A stretch of 64,000 bases of DNA. Origin: Mytilus trossulus (lineage: Eukaryota; Mollusca; Bivalvia; Mytilida; Mytilidae). The stretch lies in NCBI RefSeq assembly GCF_036588685.1, contig NC_086386.1:48345878-48409877 (forward strand), in the 5' to 3' direction. The notes below the pieces were generated by a model, which saw only the letters and a program-made list of their open reading frames with translations, was not told where the DNA came from and did no database searches. How positions within the stretch are numbered: position 1 is the stretch's first letter; every line of letters begins with the position of its first letter. A program made the position numbers and the translations under genes. Positions 23,896 through 33,904 of this stretch are shown piece by piece.

Positions 23896-24600
23896 GTATT
23901 GAATTTGAAATTAATATATGATGACAGATTAGTCAAACAATAACATAAGAAAAGACTTCATTTCATACCTGAATAAACTGATCCGATTCATTGCAAATTC
24001 TTAAAGAGTCCAAATCGACCACATTTATACAAGTTATCAATAGAATGCGCGTTATTGTAAATGTAAATTGTCTCGCTGATATTGAAAATTGATAAAATTT
24101 GAAGAACAGCTTTGCACATCAAAATGTTAATTCACTTCGAGAGATTAACACTAAATTCTTATTTTGAGTTTGCATTTTAAGTAGGTCTTTCGCTTTTGTT
24201 TAAATATAATTAACACCAGATAAGTATGTCATTAATCAACTTTATTGCTACACAGAGACTCCATATGAGGCATGCCGTTCACAATAAAATGTATGCATTC
24301 TTTTTTTTTAATTTAACAAACAGCAAGCAGATAATTTTTCGTATACATCCAAATGAATATGAGATAAAGGCAACACTTATATACCGTTGTTCAGAAGTCA
24401 TATATATATTGAGAGAAAACAAATCTGGGTTAAAACTAAAAGAACAGAACAACAGAAACAATTAAGTACAATAAAAACAAACAACAGACATACAAACATA
24501 CATAGAAACGAAATATTAGATAACAACTGCCGTATTCCTGAATTGGTACAGTACATGTTAAGAAAACAAGGGTAGGTTGAACCTAGTTTTGTGGCTCCAA
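23896..24600. repeat. Segmental duplication unit C, partial and diverged
   Basis: Aligns with the first part of units A and B: TATCAATAGAATG near 24036, CTGATATTGAAAATTGATAAA near 24075, CTTTATTGCTACACAGAGAC near 24239 and an R5-like end near 24510 (AACAACTGCCGTATTCCTGA). More diverged than A is from B and truncated at about 24600. Confidence 0.65.
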
Positions 24601-24774
24601 ACCAAATTGTAAAAACAAAACAGAATCAATGTAATACATTAAAAAAAATATCAACGAAATAGTACAAGAAGAAGGATTTTTCAAAATTATCGTACAAAAT
24701 GATAATTTCATTTTTTCGATAAGGTAGTTGTATTTCATTGTGAATAAGCTCATCATCGATATTAGGATGAAATT

Positions 24775-24940
24775 TTGTATTTACGCCACACGCACGTTTT
24801 GTCTGAAAAAGACTCACCAGTGATGCTCGAGTTCAAAAAAGTTGAATAGGCCAAAAAAGTACGAAGCTAAAGAGCATTGAGGACCAAAATTCCTAAACGT
24901 TTTGCCAAAAACAGCATCGGTAATCAATTCCTGAGGTGAA
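24775..24940 (-). repeat. R4 dispersed repeat copy
   Basis: Reverse orientation; contains AAAAGACTCACCAGTGATGC, GGCCAAAAAAGTACGAAG and ATTGAGGACCAAAATTCCTA. Related copies lie at 25700-25850, 28850-29050 and 35570-35905. Confidence 0.65.
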
Positions 24941-25189
24941 AACTCCTAATATTTAAAAAAATTCAATAGTTTACGTTATGTCAGAGTAATACATTTTTAA
25001 TGATCAGATAATGTAGTAAAATATTATTTTATTTCATGCATGATTGATTCATTACGTCTCGGCACTCCTCAAAGCACTTTTTTGTAGGTAGAGAGACGGA
25101 AGTAGTGAATTAAAACATATTTGATATTTTGCTTAAATGAATCATATAGATATAGCTATCAATAAGATAAAAAAATTTGCAATAAAATT

Positions 25190-25665
25190 AAGAATGAAAA
25201 TTGGGAATTGTCAATGATACAACATCTCGACCAAAAATCAAAAACAGCTGAATGCCACTGGTGGTTCTACAACAAAGCGGTAAAATAGCTCATCCAGTTT
25301 ATATGTACTGATATGCCAGCTTAAAACCTCAAACGTATTGAAAGATAATGCCGTCATTGTATGAAAATAAAACACAACATCATACCATCTTAAGATATAC
25401 GAGAAAAACATCACCCGTGTCATATCAACAACTGGTTTTAGACAAAATGTGGTATTCCTGGTGCAGAGACTCTATGAGTGAATTAATATTAATACCAAAT
25501 GATGCCATCTTTAATGACTAGACAGTGGTATCGTTACCATATCCCATTTAGATAAGTCTGTTTAAAGGTTTGGTTAACTTTGAGGTGAATGCCGATTTTT
25601 TTGCTTTGTAAAATATTTTACCGTAACAAATTGGATGTGGAATACCTGAACCTGCATGTTGATTT
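25190..25665 (-). pseudogene. R2 retroelement copy, diverged
   Basis: Aligns with 19698-20551 over its coding end and part of its tail (TGATATGCCAGCTTAAA, CACCCGTGTCATATCAACAA, TTGGATGTGGAATACCTGAA). The minus-strand frame keeps SGIPHPICYGKIFYKAK and PLNRLI but is broken by two stops. Confidence 0.6.
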
Positions 25666-25699
25666 TTATTTACGAATAATGTACTTGTACCGATGACAA

Positions 25700-25850
25700 A
25701 ATTTAGAATATCAACTCTTCATAGATACCAGGATTGATTTTTTTGTTCAATACGTCTGTTTCGTCAACAAAAGACTCATTGGTGAAGTTCGAATAAAAAA
25801 CTTTAAGCCAAATAAAGTACGAAGTTGTAGAGTATTATGCAAAAACCCTG
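25700..25850 (-). repeat. R4 dispersed repeat copy
   Basis: Reverse orientation; ATACCAGGATTGA, TACGTCTGTTTCGTCAAC, AAAGACTCATTGGTGAAG and GCCAAATAAAGTACGAAG match R4. Confidence 0.6.
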
Positions 25851-26239
25851 CTGTAATAAGGTTTCAGTAATATAGATATATATTTAGTTAAATTCAAACC
25901 AATGTGACATACATGAGTAAATCGAACAATTTGAGATGTATAATCACCGTAAGTTGATGATAGGTGAACGGCATCATTTAAAAATGGATAATTAACGATA
26001 GGAAATGAAACATCCTTTTTTTATCATAGATTTTGGTATTATGCTTCCCGTTAAAGATACAGAAATCACGATCCTGGAAAGAGCAGTGTTCATTGTTAGT
26101 ATAGGCTCTTAATATACATGGACTTATTGTAATCAGTTCTTTTTAAAACGCCTTAACCATAATTGAAAAAAGTGAAAGGTATTAATGACCTCATTAGATG
26201 CTATAATACCTGCAAAACTATACTTTGTTTTTAATTTAG

Positions 26240-26758
26240 GTGTGATAGTTGAATTTTCATTTTCCACCACAACTATTGGAAACCAAGTTCATTCCGGTGC
26301 AACGCCTGATATATTGAATTTAGCAGAGCATTTGGAAAAATATGGCATCGAGGGTTCAAAAATCACTTCTTTTAAATTTCAAGTGAAGGCTGGGAAAGAT
26401 GCAAATGTATTTTTGTCAAGCTCTACCACAATGAACAGCGCAATGCCATTCTACGATGTAAATCTGGGTGCACATAGTAATACAAAAACACAGCTGGTAC
26501 GACGCCATGATTATACTTTATCAACCACGCAATTTACAAAAGAATGGAAAGCTGACTTCGATCGTCATCGTTTAAAAAGTACGGAATTTAGAGATTTCTG
26601 GGTGAGTTGGGATGGAGGAATTATCAAACATGGACGAGGACCAGTCGTTGGAGATGATATAATTGGTGAATGGGCAGATCCAAACCCGTTTCCGGTTAAA
26701 AGTATTGGCGTTTTGAACAGTTTTAATACTCAAGGCGACTGGATAATACACGTTACAG
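26240..26758 (+). CDS. Exon: FAMeT-like domain
   Basis: 173 codons' worth of sequence, acceptor TTTTTAATTTAG at 26239 and donor ACAG|GTAAAT at 26758. Phase 1 at both ends, the pattern of a shuffled extracellular module. An in-frame ATG at 26185 lies before the acceptor and is not supported as a start. Confidence 0.85.
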
Positions 26759-29696
26759 GTAAATATGCATGCCCAGTAAATGAAATATAAAGTATTGAAA
26801 CTATATGACAGGTTTACCTGCCCATGACGAACAAATATAGATGTATTTTTTTCTTAAATATACTATAAACAAGTAACACGAGTTCTTTCACCTAATCATA
26901 AAGCTATGTAAAAGAAGGGCGAAAGATACCAATTGACAACGCCGTGGCTGAAACTTAAAAGACTAACAGACAAATAATAGCACACATGACACAACATATA
27001 AAAATAAAGACTTAGCAACAAGAACCCCACCAAAAACTGGGGTGATCTCAGATGCTGCGGAAGGGTAAGCAGATCGCTTTTAAATAGTTACACTATTTTT
27101 AAAAACTTCCAATTGTATCTTTTTTATACAAAGTTATTTAACATATATACACACCACAAAACCAACGTGATCAACAATCAAAAAACATACGCCTGGCCTC
27201 GTGCGTTCAGTTCGACTCTGAACAATGTCACATGTTCATTCTAATGTTTACCCACATTTAGTACTGACTGTGTGTGTAACAGTTGTGCAAATAATAATGA
27301 GTTGCAAATATTTTGTTTAATCTAATATTTCAGAAAGTGTTTTTGTTTAATTATTTGTATTTATATATATCTTTTTTTTTTAATTAACTGTTTATTCTGA
27401 CTTATACTTGAATGATACATACATCATATTTAATAATGCTTTAAAAAGATTTAAGGTGGTATGAGTGTTTTCCTTCATCTTGGATTGTAAAAAACAGAGA
27501 ACGAAATGTCCAAGTTTTCTATCAATTCAGCAAAATTTGATGAAGGAACGCAGATGTTTAATGTGAATTTTCATTTAAAAGAACCAATTAATAAGAATAT
27601 AACTTATAAATATTAATATTTTTGCAAATGTTGATTATTTTTGGTTGTTTTTATTTTTTGTTTTTTAAATTGGCATTTTAAGGGGAGGTAACTCTAACAC
27701 AGTGCATTTTCTGAAGGAATCTACATGGAATTTTCCTATTTTGTATTTTAGCCGGGAAAAACGTTCGGTGACCCTATCTTTTCTTTTGATGCTCTCAAAC
27801 CATTGTCTGAAAGCTATCATTTCCATACGTATTTAACAATTCTATCATTTTGTTTAGTTTCTTATCCCAAAATGGTGTTTTTCCTACAAAATCCATACAA
27901 AATGTTTCATTTTGCCACGTCCTGTAGACTGAGAAAATGCGCGGTGACCTATCATTTTAATTATATTTGTCAACATATATCAATAGATACTACGTTTTGG
28001 CAAAGTATTCACAAATTTTATCATTTCTGTGTGTGTTGCGTTTCGGTGTTGTGTCATTGTTCTCCTCTTATATTTAATGCGTTTCCCTCGGTTTTAGTTT
28101 GTTACCCCGATTTTTTTTTTGTCCATGGATTTATGAGTTTTGAACAGCGCAATACTACTGTTGCCTTTATTTAGACTCCCATACCACCTTAACCTCAAAT
28201 CATATGTCTTTTGTAGCTTATGGGAATGCCTCAACCAATTTTATCAATTGCAGTCCATCAACAGAGAGAGTTGACCTTAACGTATATAAACCAGTGGTGA
28301 TGCTTTCTGAAACGTTATGTGCAATGCAATGTAAAGCAGATGAACAATGTATGGGGTTCAACTATAAGGATAACAGGTAGTCGGATTTATTTTAAGTATA
28401 TGCAAAAAACATTATAGAAAGTGCATATAAAATACACCAGTACAGCATAATGAATTTATTTCTGCATATATGATTGCATACCTGTACATTATTAAACCTA
28501 TATATAGAAAGGACAAAACAATTTATACAACAGTGAAAAGTTAATATAGTAACCTAGTATTAGTGAAAACAAAATGTAACAACATCACACATCTCGCCAA
28601 AAACAAATGAAAAAAAAAAATACCTATCTACCTACCTTTTTTTTCAAAGGATGTAACCTTAAACACAGACATATACTTTTTTGGACTAATCACAATTATT
28701 ATGTTACTCAATATATAAATGACAAAACCTTTATATTGAATACTAGAAAGATCACAAAATTGAGAAAACTCTAATAGTTATCTTACTTGATATGTTCATA
28801 ATTATAAATTAACTTTTACCAAAATTTTAATTTTTTGAAATACTACTTCTAAGGCTTTTCTGCCTCCAGAATAGATTACCTTAGCTGTGTTTGGCAAAAC
28901 TTTTAGGAATTGCGGTCATTAATGCCCTTAAACTTCGTACTTTATTTGGCCTTGTAACTTTTTTGGATTCGAGCGTCACTGATGAGTCTTTTTTAGACAA
29001 AACGCGAGACTGGCTTAAATTCAAAATTAAATCCTGGTATCTATGATGATCTATGATGTGTTTATTAAATATGCAAATGACAACACTTTTTATTGAGTAC
29101 AAAAAGGATCACCAAATTGAGATTAACTCTGATAGCTATATTTCTTATAAAAGTAACTTTCACTTAAATGGAACAATACTCTATTGATAGCTGTTGAAAC
29201 AGATATAATAACTAAAACTTGAATTGAATTTCATGCAAAATAAAATTAGGGTACAACTAATTCATGTGATTTATAAAAACAAATACAAAAATACTATTTT
29301 TACTTCTTTTTTTTTTTAAGAACTTGTGATATAAAACTTTATTAAATTGATATGTGGATACATATGTATCATTATCAAATATAATGAACTGCAAATCAGT
29401 ACACAAAAAGCCAATTTGAGGTCTCACACAGGCAGTTTTACATATTTTTTTTTATTTATTTTTTGTGCTGATTATTTCAAAGCTGTTTTTTAGATGTTTC
29501 ATTTGCTGAAATATAATTGTTTTATATTTTACAAGGAATGTGTCTTAGACAATGTTTTATTATGACTTACAGTTGTGAGCTGCTTTCATTCGGACCAGGA
29601 GTCGTCACTGCTATTCCGAAGGTATCAGCAAATGGATGGAGGTTTTTTACAAAGTGTTATGTAAAGCGTAATGCATGTTTTGATTGTCTATTGTGA
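26240..29696 (+). CDS. FAMeT-domain plus PAN/Apple-like protein gene
   Basis: Three exons with matching phases: 26240-26758, 28217-28376 and 29573-29696 (stop TGA). Exon 1 encodes a farnesoic-acid-O-methyltransferase-like domain (PF12248 type): FKFQVKAGKDANVFLS, a SNTKTQLVRR block, then EFRDFWVSWDGGIIKHGRG and PVKSIGVLNSF. Despite its name, this domain is now seen as a binding or structural module in many secreted invertebrate proteins. Exons 2 and 3 together encode a short PAN/Apple-like domain with ETLCAMQCKADEQCMGFNY and a closing GWRFFTKCYV. The first exon found is in phase 1 at both ends, so a 5' exon with start codon and signal peptide must lie upstream; I did not find it. The introns carry a Penelope-like tail, a TTAA-flanked element and an R4 copy. 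Probably a secreted or surface protein, possibly a lectin-like recognition factor (inference). Confidence 0.8.
26913..27076 (-). repeat. Solitary tail of the Penelope-like element, in an intron
   Basis: Same blocks as 3984-4282 (GGCGAAAGATACC, CAACGCCGTGGCTGAAAC, CCCCACCAAAAACTGG, GGAAGGGTAAGCAGATC), more diverged and without coding sequence. Confidence 0.7.
27451..28192. mobile_element. TTAA-flanked MITE-like element
   Basis: 742 bp bounded by TTAA on both sides (27451-27454 and 28189-28192), with inverted ends GGTGGTATG and CATACCACC. No transposase frame. TTAA target duplications point to the piggyBac or Kolobok type. It sits in the intron between the FAMeT and PAN exons. Confidence 0.7.
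28217..28376 (+). CDS. Exon: first part of PAN/Apple-like domain
   Basis: Acceptor TGTCTTTTGTAG; donor GATAACAG|GTAGTC. Enters in phase 1 (joined codon GCT) and leaves in phase 2. Cysteines at INCSP, ETLCAMQC and DEQCMGF fit the PAN fold. Confidence 0.8.
28850..29050 (+). repeat. R4 dispersed repeat copy, in an intron
   Basis: Contains ATAGATTACCTTAGCTGTG, GGCAAAACTTTTAGGAATT, CGAGCGTCACTGATGAGTC and AGACAAAACGCGAGACTGG, the R4 blocks in forward order. Confidence 0.75.
29573..29696 (+). CDS. Exon: end of PAN/Apple-like domain, with stop
   Basis: Acceptor TATGACTTACAG; completes the phase-2 codon AGT and encodes CELLSFGPGVV ... GWRFFTKCYVKRNACFDC, ending TGA at 29694-29696. The last codons fall inside the first unit of a tandem repeat. 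Confidence 0.75.
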
Positions 29697-29800
29697 GGCA
29701 ACTGTTGACATTTTGTCTATTATGAGGCAACTGTTGAAATTTTTTTATTATGAGGCAACTGTTGAAATTTTGTCTATTGTGATGCAACTGTTGAAATTGT
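29682..29800. repeat. Minisatellite, about 30-33 bp, four units
   Basis: Unit of the form GTCTATTRTGAGGCAACTGT followed by TGAAATTTT, repeated four times with small changes. It overlaps the stop codon of the FAMeT-PAN gene and continues into its 3' region. Confidence 0.8.
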
Positions 29801-30347
29801 AACAAAAATATGGCTGTTTACATATATCATGTTTATTTTTGTTCTGTGATATTTCGTTTTGTAACATTCTAAACTTTATCATGTTTAGTTTCAATCCTTA
29901 CCTGACCTGTATCCCGTTTTGGTTATGTGTCGTGAAATCCATATCATATTTTATACTGACATTTTAATTGTGATCTTGACTTCAAATCATAGGATTTATG
30001 TATTAGTTATAGATATTTCTTATTAATGTGCTTTTTCTGTGTGCCTTTTTATGTTTCTTTCTTGCATGTGACGTGACTCTGTATTTATACATCCCGTAAT
30101 TGTGTTATTATTTCATAGTAAATGTTTTTTTATATATCTGTTTTTTTTAGTGATTAAGATTATGACACAACGTTGACTGCTGTATCCCTGTTTTCGACAT
30201 TTTTACCTAAGATGTCTGTTTGCTTCGTTCACACATGTCAATATAATGGACTTTCATGCGACTGTCATAAAAGAGAGAGGTTTGGCTAGCTTTAAAACAA
30301 GTTTTAATCCATCGTTTTCTAGACTGGAAAAGGAAACAGATATATAT
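29801..30347. other. No gene seen
   Basis: AT-rich sequence after the FAMeT-PAN gene. It may hold that gene's 3' untranslated region, but I cannot fix a polyadenylation site with confidence. Confidence 0.4.
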
Positions 30348-30506
30348 TACGGTTTATCGCTTTTATAAGATAAACCAATTTAATTAAAGAGAAATGATTA
30401 TTGCCTCATTCGGATCCGGTTCTTGTTTCCCGCCAATCAACGTCACATGACTCGTCAGCATTACATTACACTAGCCAATCTTGTAGATATGTAAAAGTTT
30501 CAAAAA
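30348..30506 (+). promoter_or_regulatory. Promoter-like module, first of two identical copies
   Basis: 159 bp identical to 34381-34539. It contains an E2F-like TTTCCCGCC (30426-30434) overlapping a CCAAT box, a CRE-half-like ACGTCA, TGACTC, a second CCAAT (GCCAATC) and a small hairpin GGTTTATC...GATAAACC near its start. The cluster resembles a CCAAT/E2F promoter. It lies about 350 bp upstream of a possible first exon at 30856. The promoter role is inference. Confidence 0.45.
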
Positions 30507-30855
30507 ATGCAATCGTAAAAAATCTTTGACATCCGCTTATCATATTCTTATATTTTGAAATGAAACTATCATAGAGACAAGACAATTCTCCAAGAATGGA
30601 TTTTCCTTTGCAAGGGTCAGCAAACGACGATATTAAAAGGTAAACCGAACTGTCACCACACGATCCGATGCCATCAACCGAGCCATCAACACGAGGAACA
30701 CATCCAGCTTCTTTCCGACATGTTTATGTTTGTGAGATTATTAGAACAATTTAATAATGTATCTTCGCCATAAAAGTTATACAATGCTCGAATGACAGGG
30801 ACAGCATCCAATTTGTCAGTGGCTCATTGACCGGTGATGATCGGTGATCAATTTA

Positions 30856-31015
30856 ATGGCAGAACAAAATCTTCACACCAGGAGCCCCCGTTTAGAATTC
30901 CACACAGCACAAGATGCACTTGTAAGGAAAACACGATTTAAAAGAAGGAGAACCACTGATCCATACTACCTCAGTGGTTCCAGCGGTTTGCAGATTTCGT
31001 CAAGCTTTAACCTCG
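30856..31015 (+). CDS. Possible first exon, product unknown
   Basis: ATG at 30856 opens a frame MAEQNLHTRSPRLEFH ... RKTRFKRRRTTDPYYLSGSS that ends at a good donor, CCTCG|GTATGTTG, in phase 1. Composition (Arg/Lys and Ser rich, little Leu/Ile/Phe) differs from random AT-rich frames nearby. No domain is recognised. No matching second exon was found: the exon-like start near 34617 would give an immediate stop in this phase. It could be a real small first exon or chance. Confidence 0.3.
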
Positions 31016-31562
31016 GTATGTTGAATTTATATATATAAGAAAAAAGTTGATGTTTGGTGGTGTATAATTATTCTAATTGATATTTATCTCATTAGGATTA
31101 AGATAATCTGATGGTGATAAGATAAGATTACTGAAAGGATTATTTATTATTATAATTTGATGTCATATATTTAATTCGTGGCCTTTTTTACATGTCTGCT
31201 TTAATGTACATAAATTATATAACCATGCAGTCGTTTTGAAGACGCACATATAGCGCTATTATACACAAGATACACACGAGGGCAATAAGTGCAAATTCCT
31301 CATCTTTATTTACTTTATAGATTCTACCACTATTATACACAATTTTACACTATGTGTTAGATGGCTCAGCTGACGTGTAATAGATGAAATACACTATATG
31401 AGAGTTAGAAGACAAATTTTGTGGCGGATGGCGCGATAGCTTTAGATTAAATCCATCAGAGTCGATGGCTTAGATTAAAATATTTATAAGTGGAAATCCT
31501 TTGAACATGTACAGTCTTAAATATTTCCTAAACTGTTTGATACACTTAAATCGGCATTACTA

Positions 31563-31564
<2 letters not shown>
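31016..31564. other. No gene seen
   Basis: AT-rich spacer without recognised repeats or exons. Confidence 0.4.

Positions 31565-31594
<30 letters not shown>
31565..31594 (+). repeat. Poly(A) tract, about 30 bp
   Basis: A run of about 30 adenines after TATAT. It could be a retroposon tail, but I cannot define an element upstream of it. Confidence 0.85.
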
Positions 31595-31596
<2 letters not shown>

Positions 31597-31654
31597 TACA
31601 TAAATTATGCCTATTGTTTTCTCGTTTGACTTGTTTGACTTTCTCTTTTTGGTT

Positions 31655-31915
31655 TTTAATTACTCTTTAATGCAGTATCATGGGCTCTGCTCATTGTTGA
31701 CGGCAGTACACTGACTTGTTGATACTAATGCAGTATGGGCCCTGCTCATAAATGAAGGCAGAAAAGTGACTAATTATAGTTAATGTGGCATGGGCTCTGC
31801 TCATTGTTGAAGGCAGTAAAATGACTTTTTGTTATTATTTTATTTGCCGTTTGTTCTACTGTGAAGAGTTGTCTAATTGAATCATACCAATTCTATTTAC
31901 ACGAGTGAGCTTCTC
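31655..31915 (+). repeat. R1 fragment with three-fold tandem expansion
   Basis: The R1 segment GTATGGGCTTTGCTCATTG (as at 42451) is present three times in a row with a period near 56 bp (GGGCTCTGCTCATTGTTG near 31682, GGGCCCTGCTCATAAATG near 31737 and GGGCTCTGCTCATTGTTG near 31793). It is followed by a decayed R1 end with GAAGAGTTGTCTAATTGAAT. Confidence 0.65.
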
Positions 31916-32819
31916 AGTTACATGTATATATTTATACTTTTCAATTTGCGTTTATTTTTTTTGTTAGCTTGCTTGTTTTAATTTTTGCATGTTTGCCTAG
32001 CTATTTACATTATGCATGTGTTCCTGTTGTAAACTATGCTTATATTAAATTTGATATTTGTTTTTGATATGAAATATCACGTCAGTTGAACTTGTGAGAG
32101 ATTTGCAGAGCTCATGTTTACGTTGTTGAATCCTACATACCAAGTCCGACCCTAAATTTTCTGACATAGTTCATATAGTGATACAAGCAAATATAGTTAT
32201 ACAAGCAATAGTCTGTAAAGGTTTCAAATAGCTTACTTATGCTCATGGACAGGACAATTAGTTTACCAACAAGTCAACTTAGAGCAAATAGGAGAATTAT
32301 GTGCACTATTCACACAATTATCAAATTACTTTATAACTCACGAAGCAGCAGACAGAGCATGGTACACAACATCCTCTATACTTTGAAGTGCGATAATGTT
32401 ATTGTATATATACACATGATACATGTACATGTATTGTTTAGATTATTTTTGATTGTCTTATCTAACTCAGATATGTGAACATTGATGTTTTAATACGTTT
32501 GTATTTTACTATCATATTTATTTTACATGTTGGCACGAACTATGGGCTTCCCCACATCTATTTTTAGAAACAAAACAAATATGCGGTATATAAGTTACTG
32601 TTAAGGACTTTTACAAACGAACACGCATATTATCCAGATGGGAAACTCGATGAATTTTTAAATTTATTTCAAATACTCTTGATCTATTTCCTTCTATCAA
32701 AAGGAACATTTAGCATTCTTTTCTATTTACAAAGCTGATGGACACAATCTTTTTAATTCTAGTCGGAATAAATCAACTATCCATTACTTAAAGTAATACC
32801 ATGGAATTTTACTCTAGCA
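31916..32819. other. No gene seen
   Basis: AT-rich spacer; open frames are short and unlike any protein I know. Confidence 0.4.
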
Positions 32820-33065
32820 CCTCGTTCTTTTAGGTCACAAAAAATATTCGACGCAAAACTATTCAAGATAGAACTTTCCAAAACATGTATTCGAATTTTT
32901 AAGTACTACTAGGAATGCATGGGGTAGCCAGTTTAGTACAGGAAACGCCTAGATCTTTTAGGTCACAAAATATATTCGACGTAAAACTATTCAAGTTTGA
33001 ACTTTCCAAAAAAGCGGCACATACTGCTTAGCCGTATCCGAATTCTAAGTACTACTAGGAATGCA
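32820..33065. repeat. Tandem duplication, about 125 bp, two copies
   Basis: CTTTTAGGTCACAAAA ... ATTCGACGYAAAACTATTCA ... AAGTACTACTAGGAATGCA occurs twice in succession with moderate divergence. Confidence 0.75.
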
Positions 33066-33904
33066 ATCACATGCAATCGTCATGTTAGTACTGGATATGT
33101 GGTACTTTCAATGTATTGATTGATATGAATTTTTTTTTTGTGTACGTTCTACTCCCTTGGTTTCTAAAATATTGGTCACGTTACTTGTTTAAAATTAATA
33201 AATAGATTAGCCTATACAAATGTACACGACTTTGAAGGAGTGCCTAGGATAGCACTTATTATATATACAGGTAATGTATTTTCGTAAACTTTGTAGAGGA
33301 TAATAAAATTGAAAATGGAAAACTAATATTAGTGCATATTACAGATTAACAAAGCAATTGAGTAGATTCATGGCATACCACCATCTTGCATCGTACTTTT
33401 GCAGTGACCAATCAGTCTAGTTATAACCCAAATCTCCGAATGTGTACACAGATGTTCAGTTTTATTGATTATACTGTTTATTTGTATGAAGAAACTTCCT
33501 GATTTATCGCATTATATCTCTTAGAAATATTTAACAAGTTCCAAATATATATGCTTTAGAATACATTTTGTTCAACTAAGCCGGTTAAGGCGAGATAACT
33601 CTTTTAGTAAACCCATGGATAATTCATGATCGGTTTATCAGTGGATGTATTACTGCTAAAATAATGCGTTTTATGATGATACATATATATTATATATAAC
33701 ATGGATAATACAACGAAAGAAGTAAAATCTTCAAAACAGCACCTTTATAACAAAGCTATAATTACAAAAGGAAAAATATGAGTGTCTAAGATTCAAACAT
33801 ATTAACAAAGAATAATGCCTTCTTAGCTAGTTCACCTAAATGGACCTTTAGGTTGTAGGAAAAGGGGGGGGGAATTCTGGTGAGTGTGTATAGACACACT
33901 CAAG
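33066..33904. other. No gene seen
   Basis: AT-rich spacer ending with a GGGGGGGG tract near 33866. Confidence 0.4.

Noticed and set aside
26185-26239. ATG at 26185 as the start of the FAMeT protein
   Set aside because: A good acceptor follows at 26239 and the exon enters in phase 1, and the ATG frame lacks a signal peptide.
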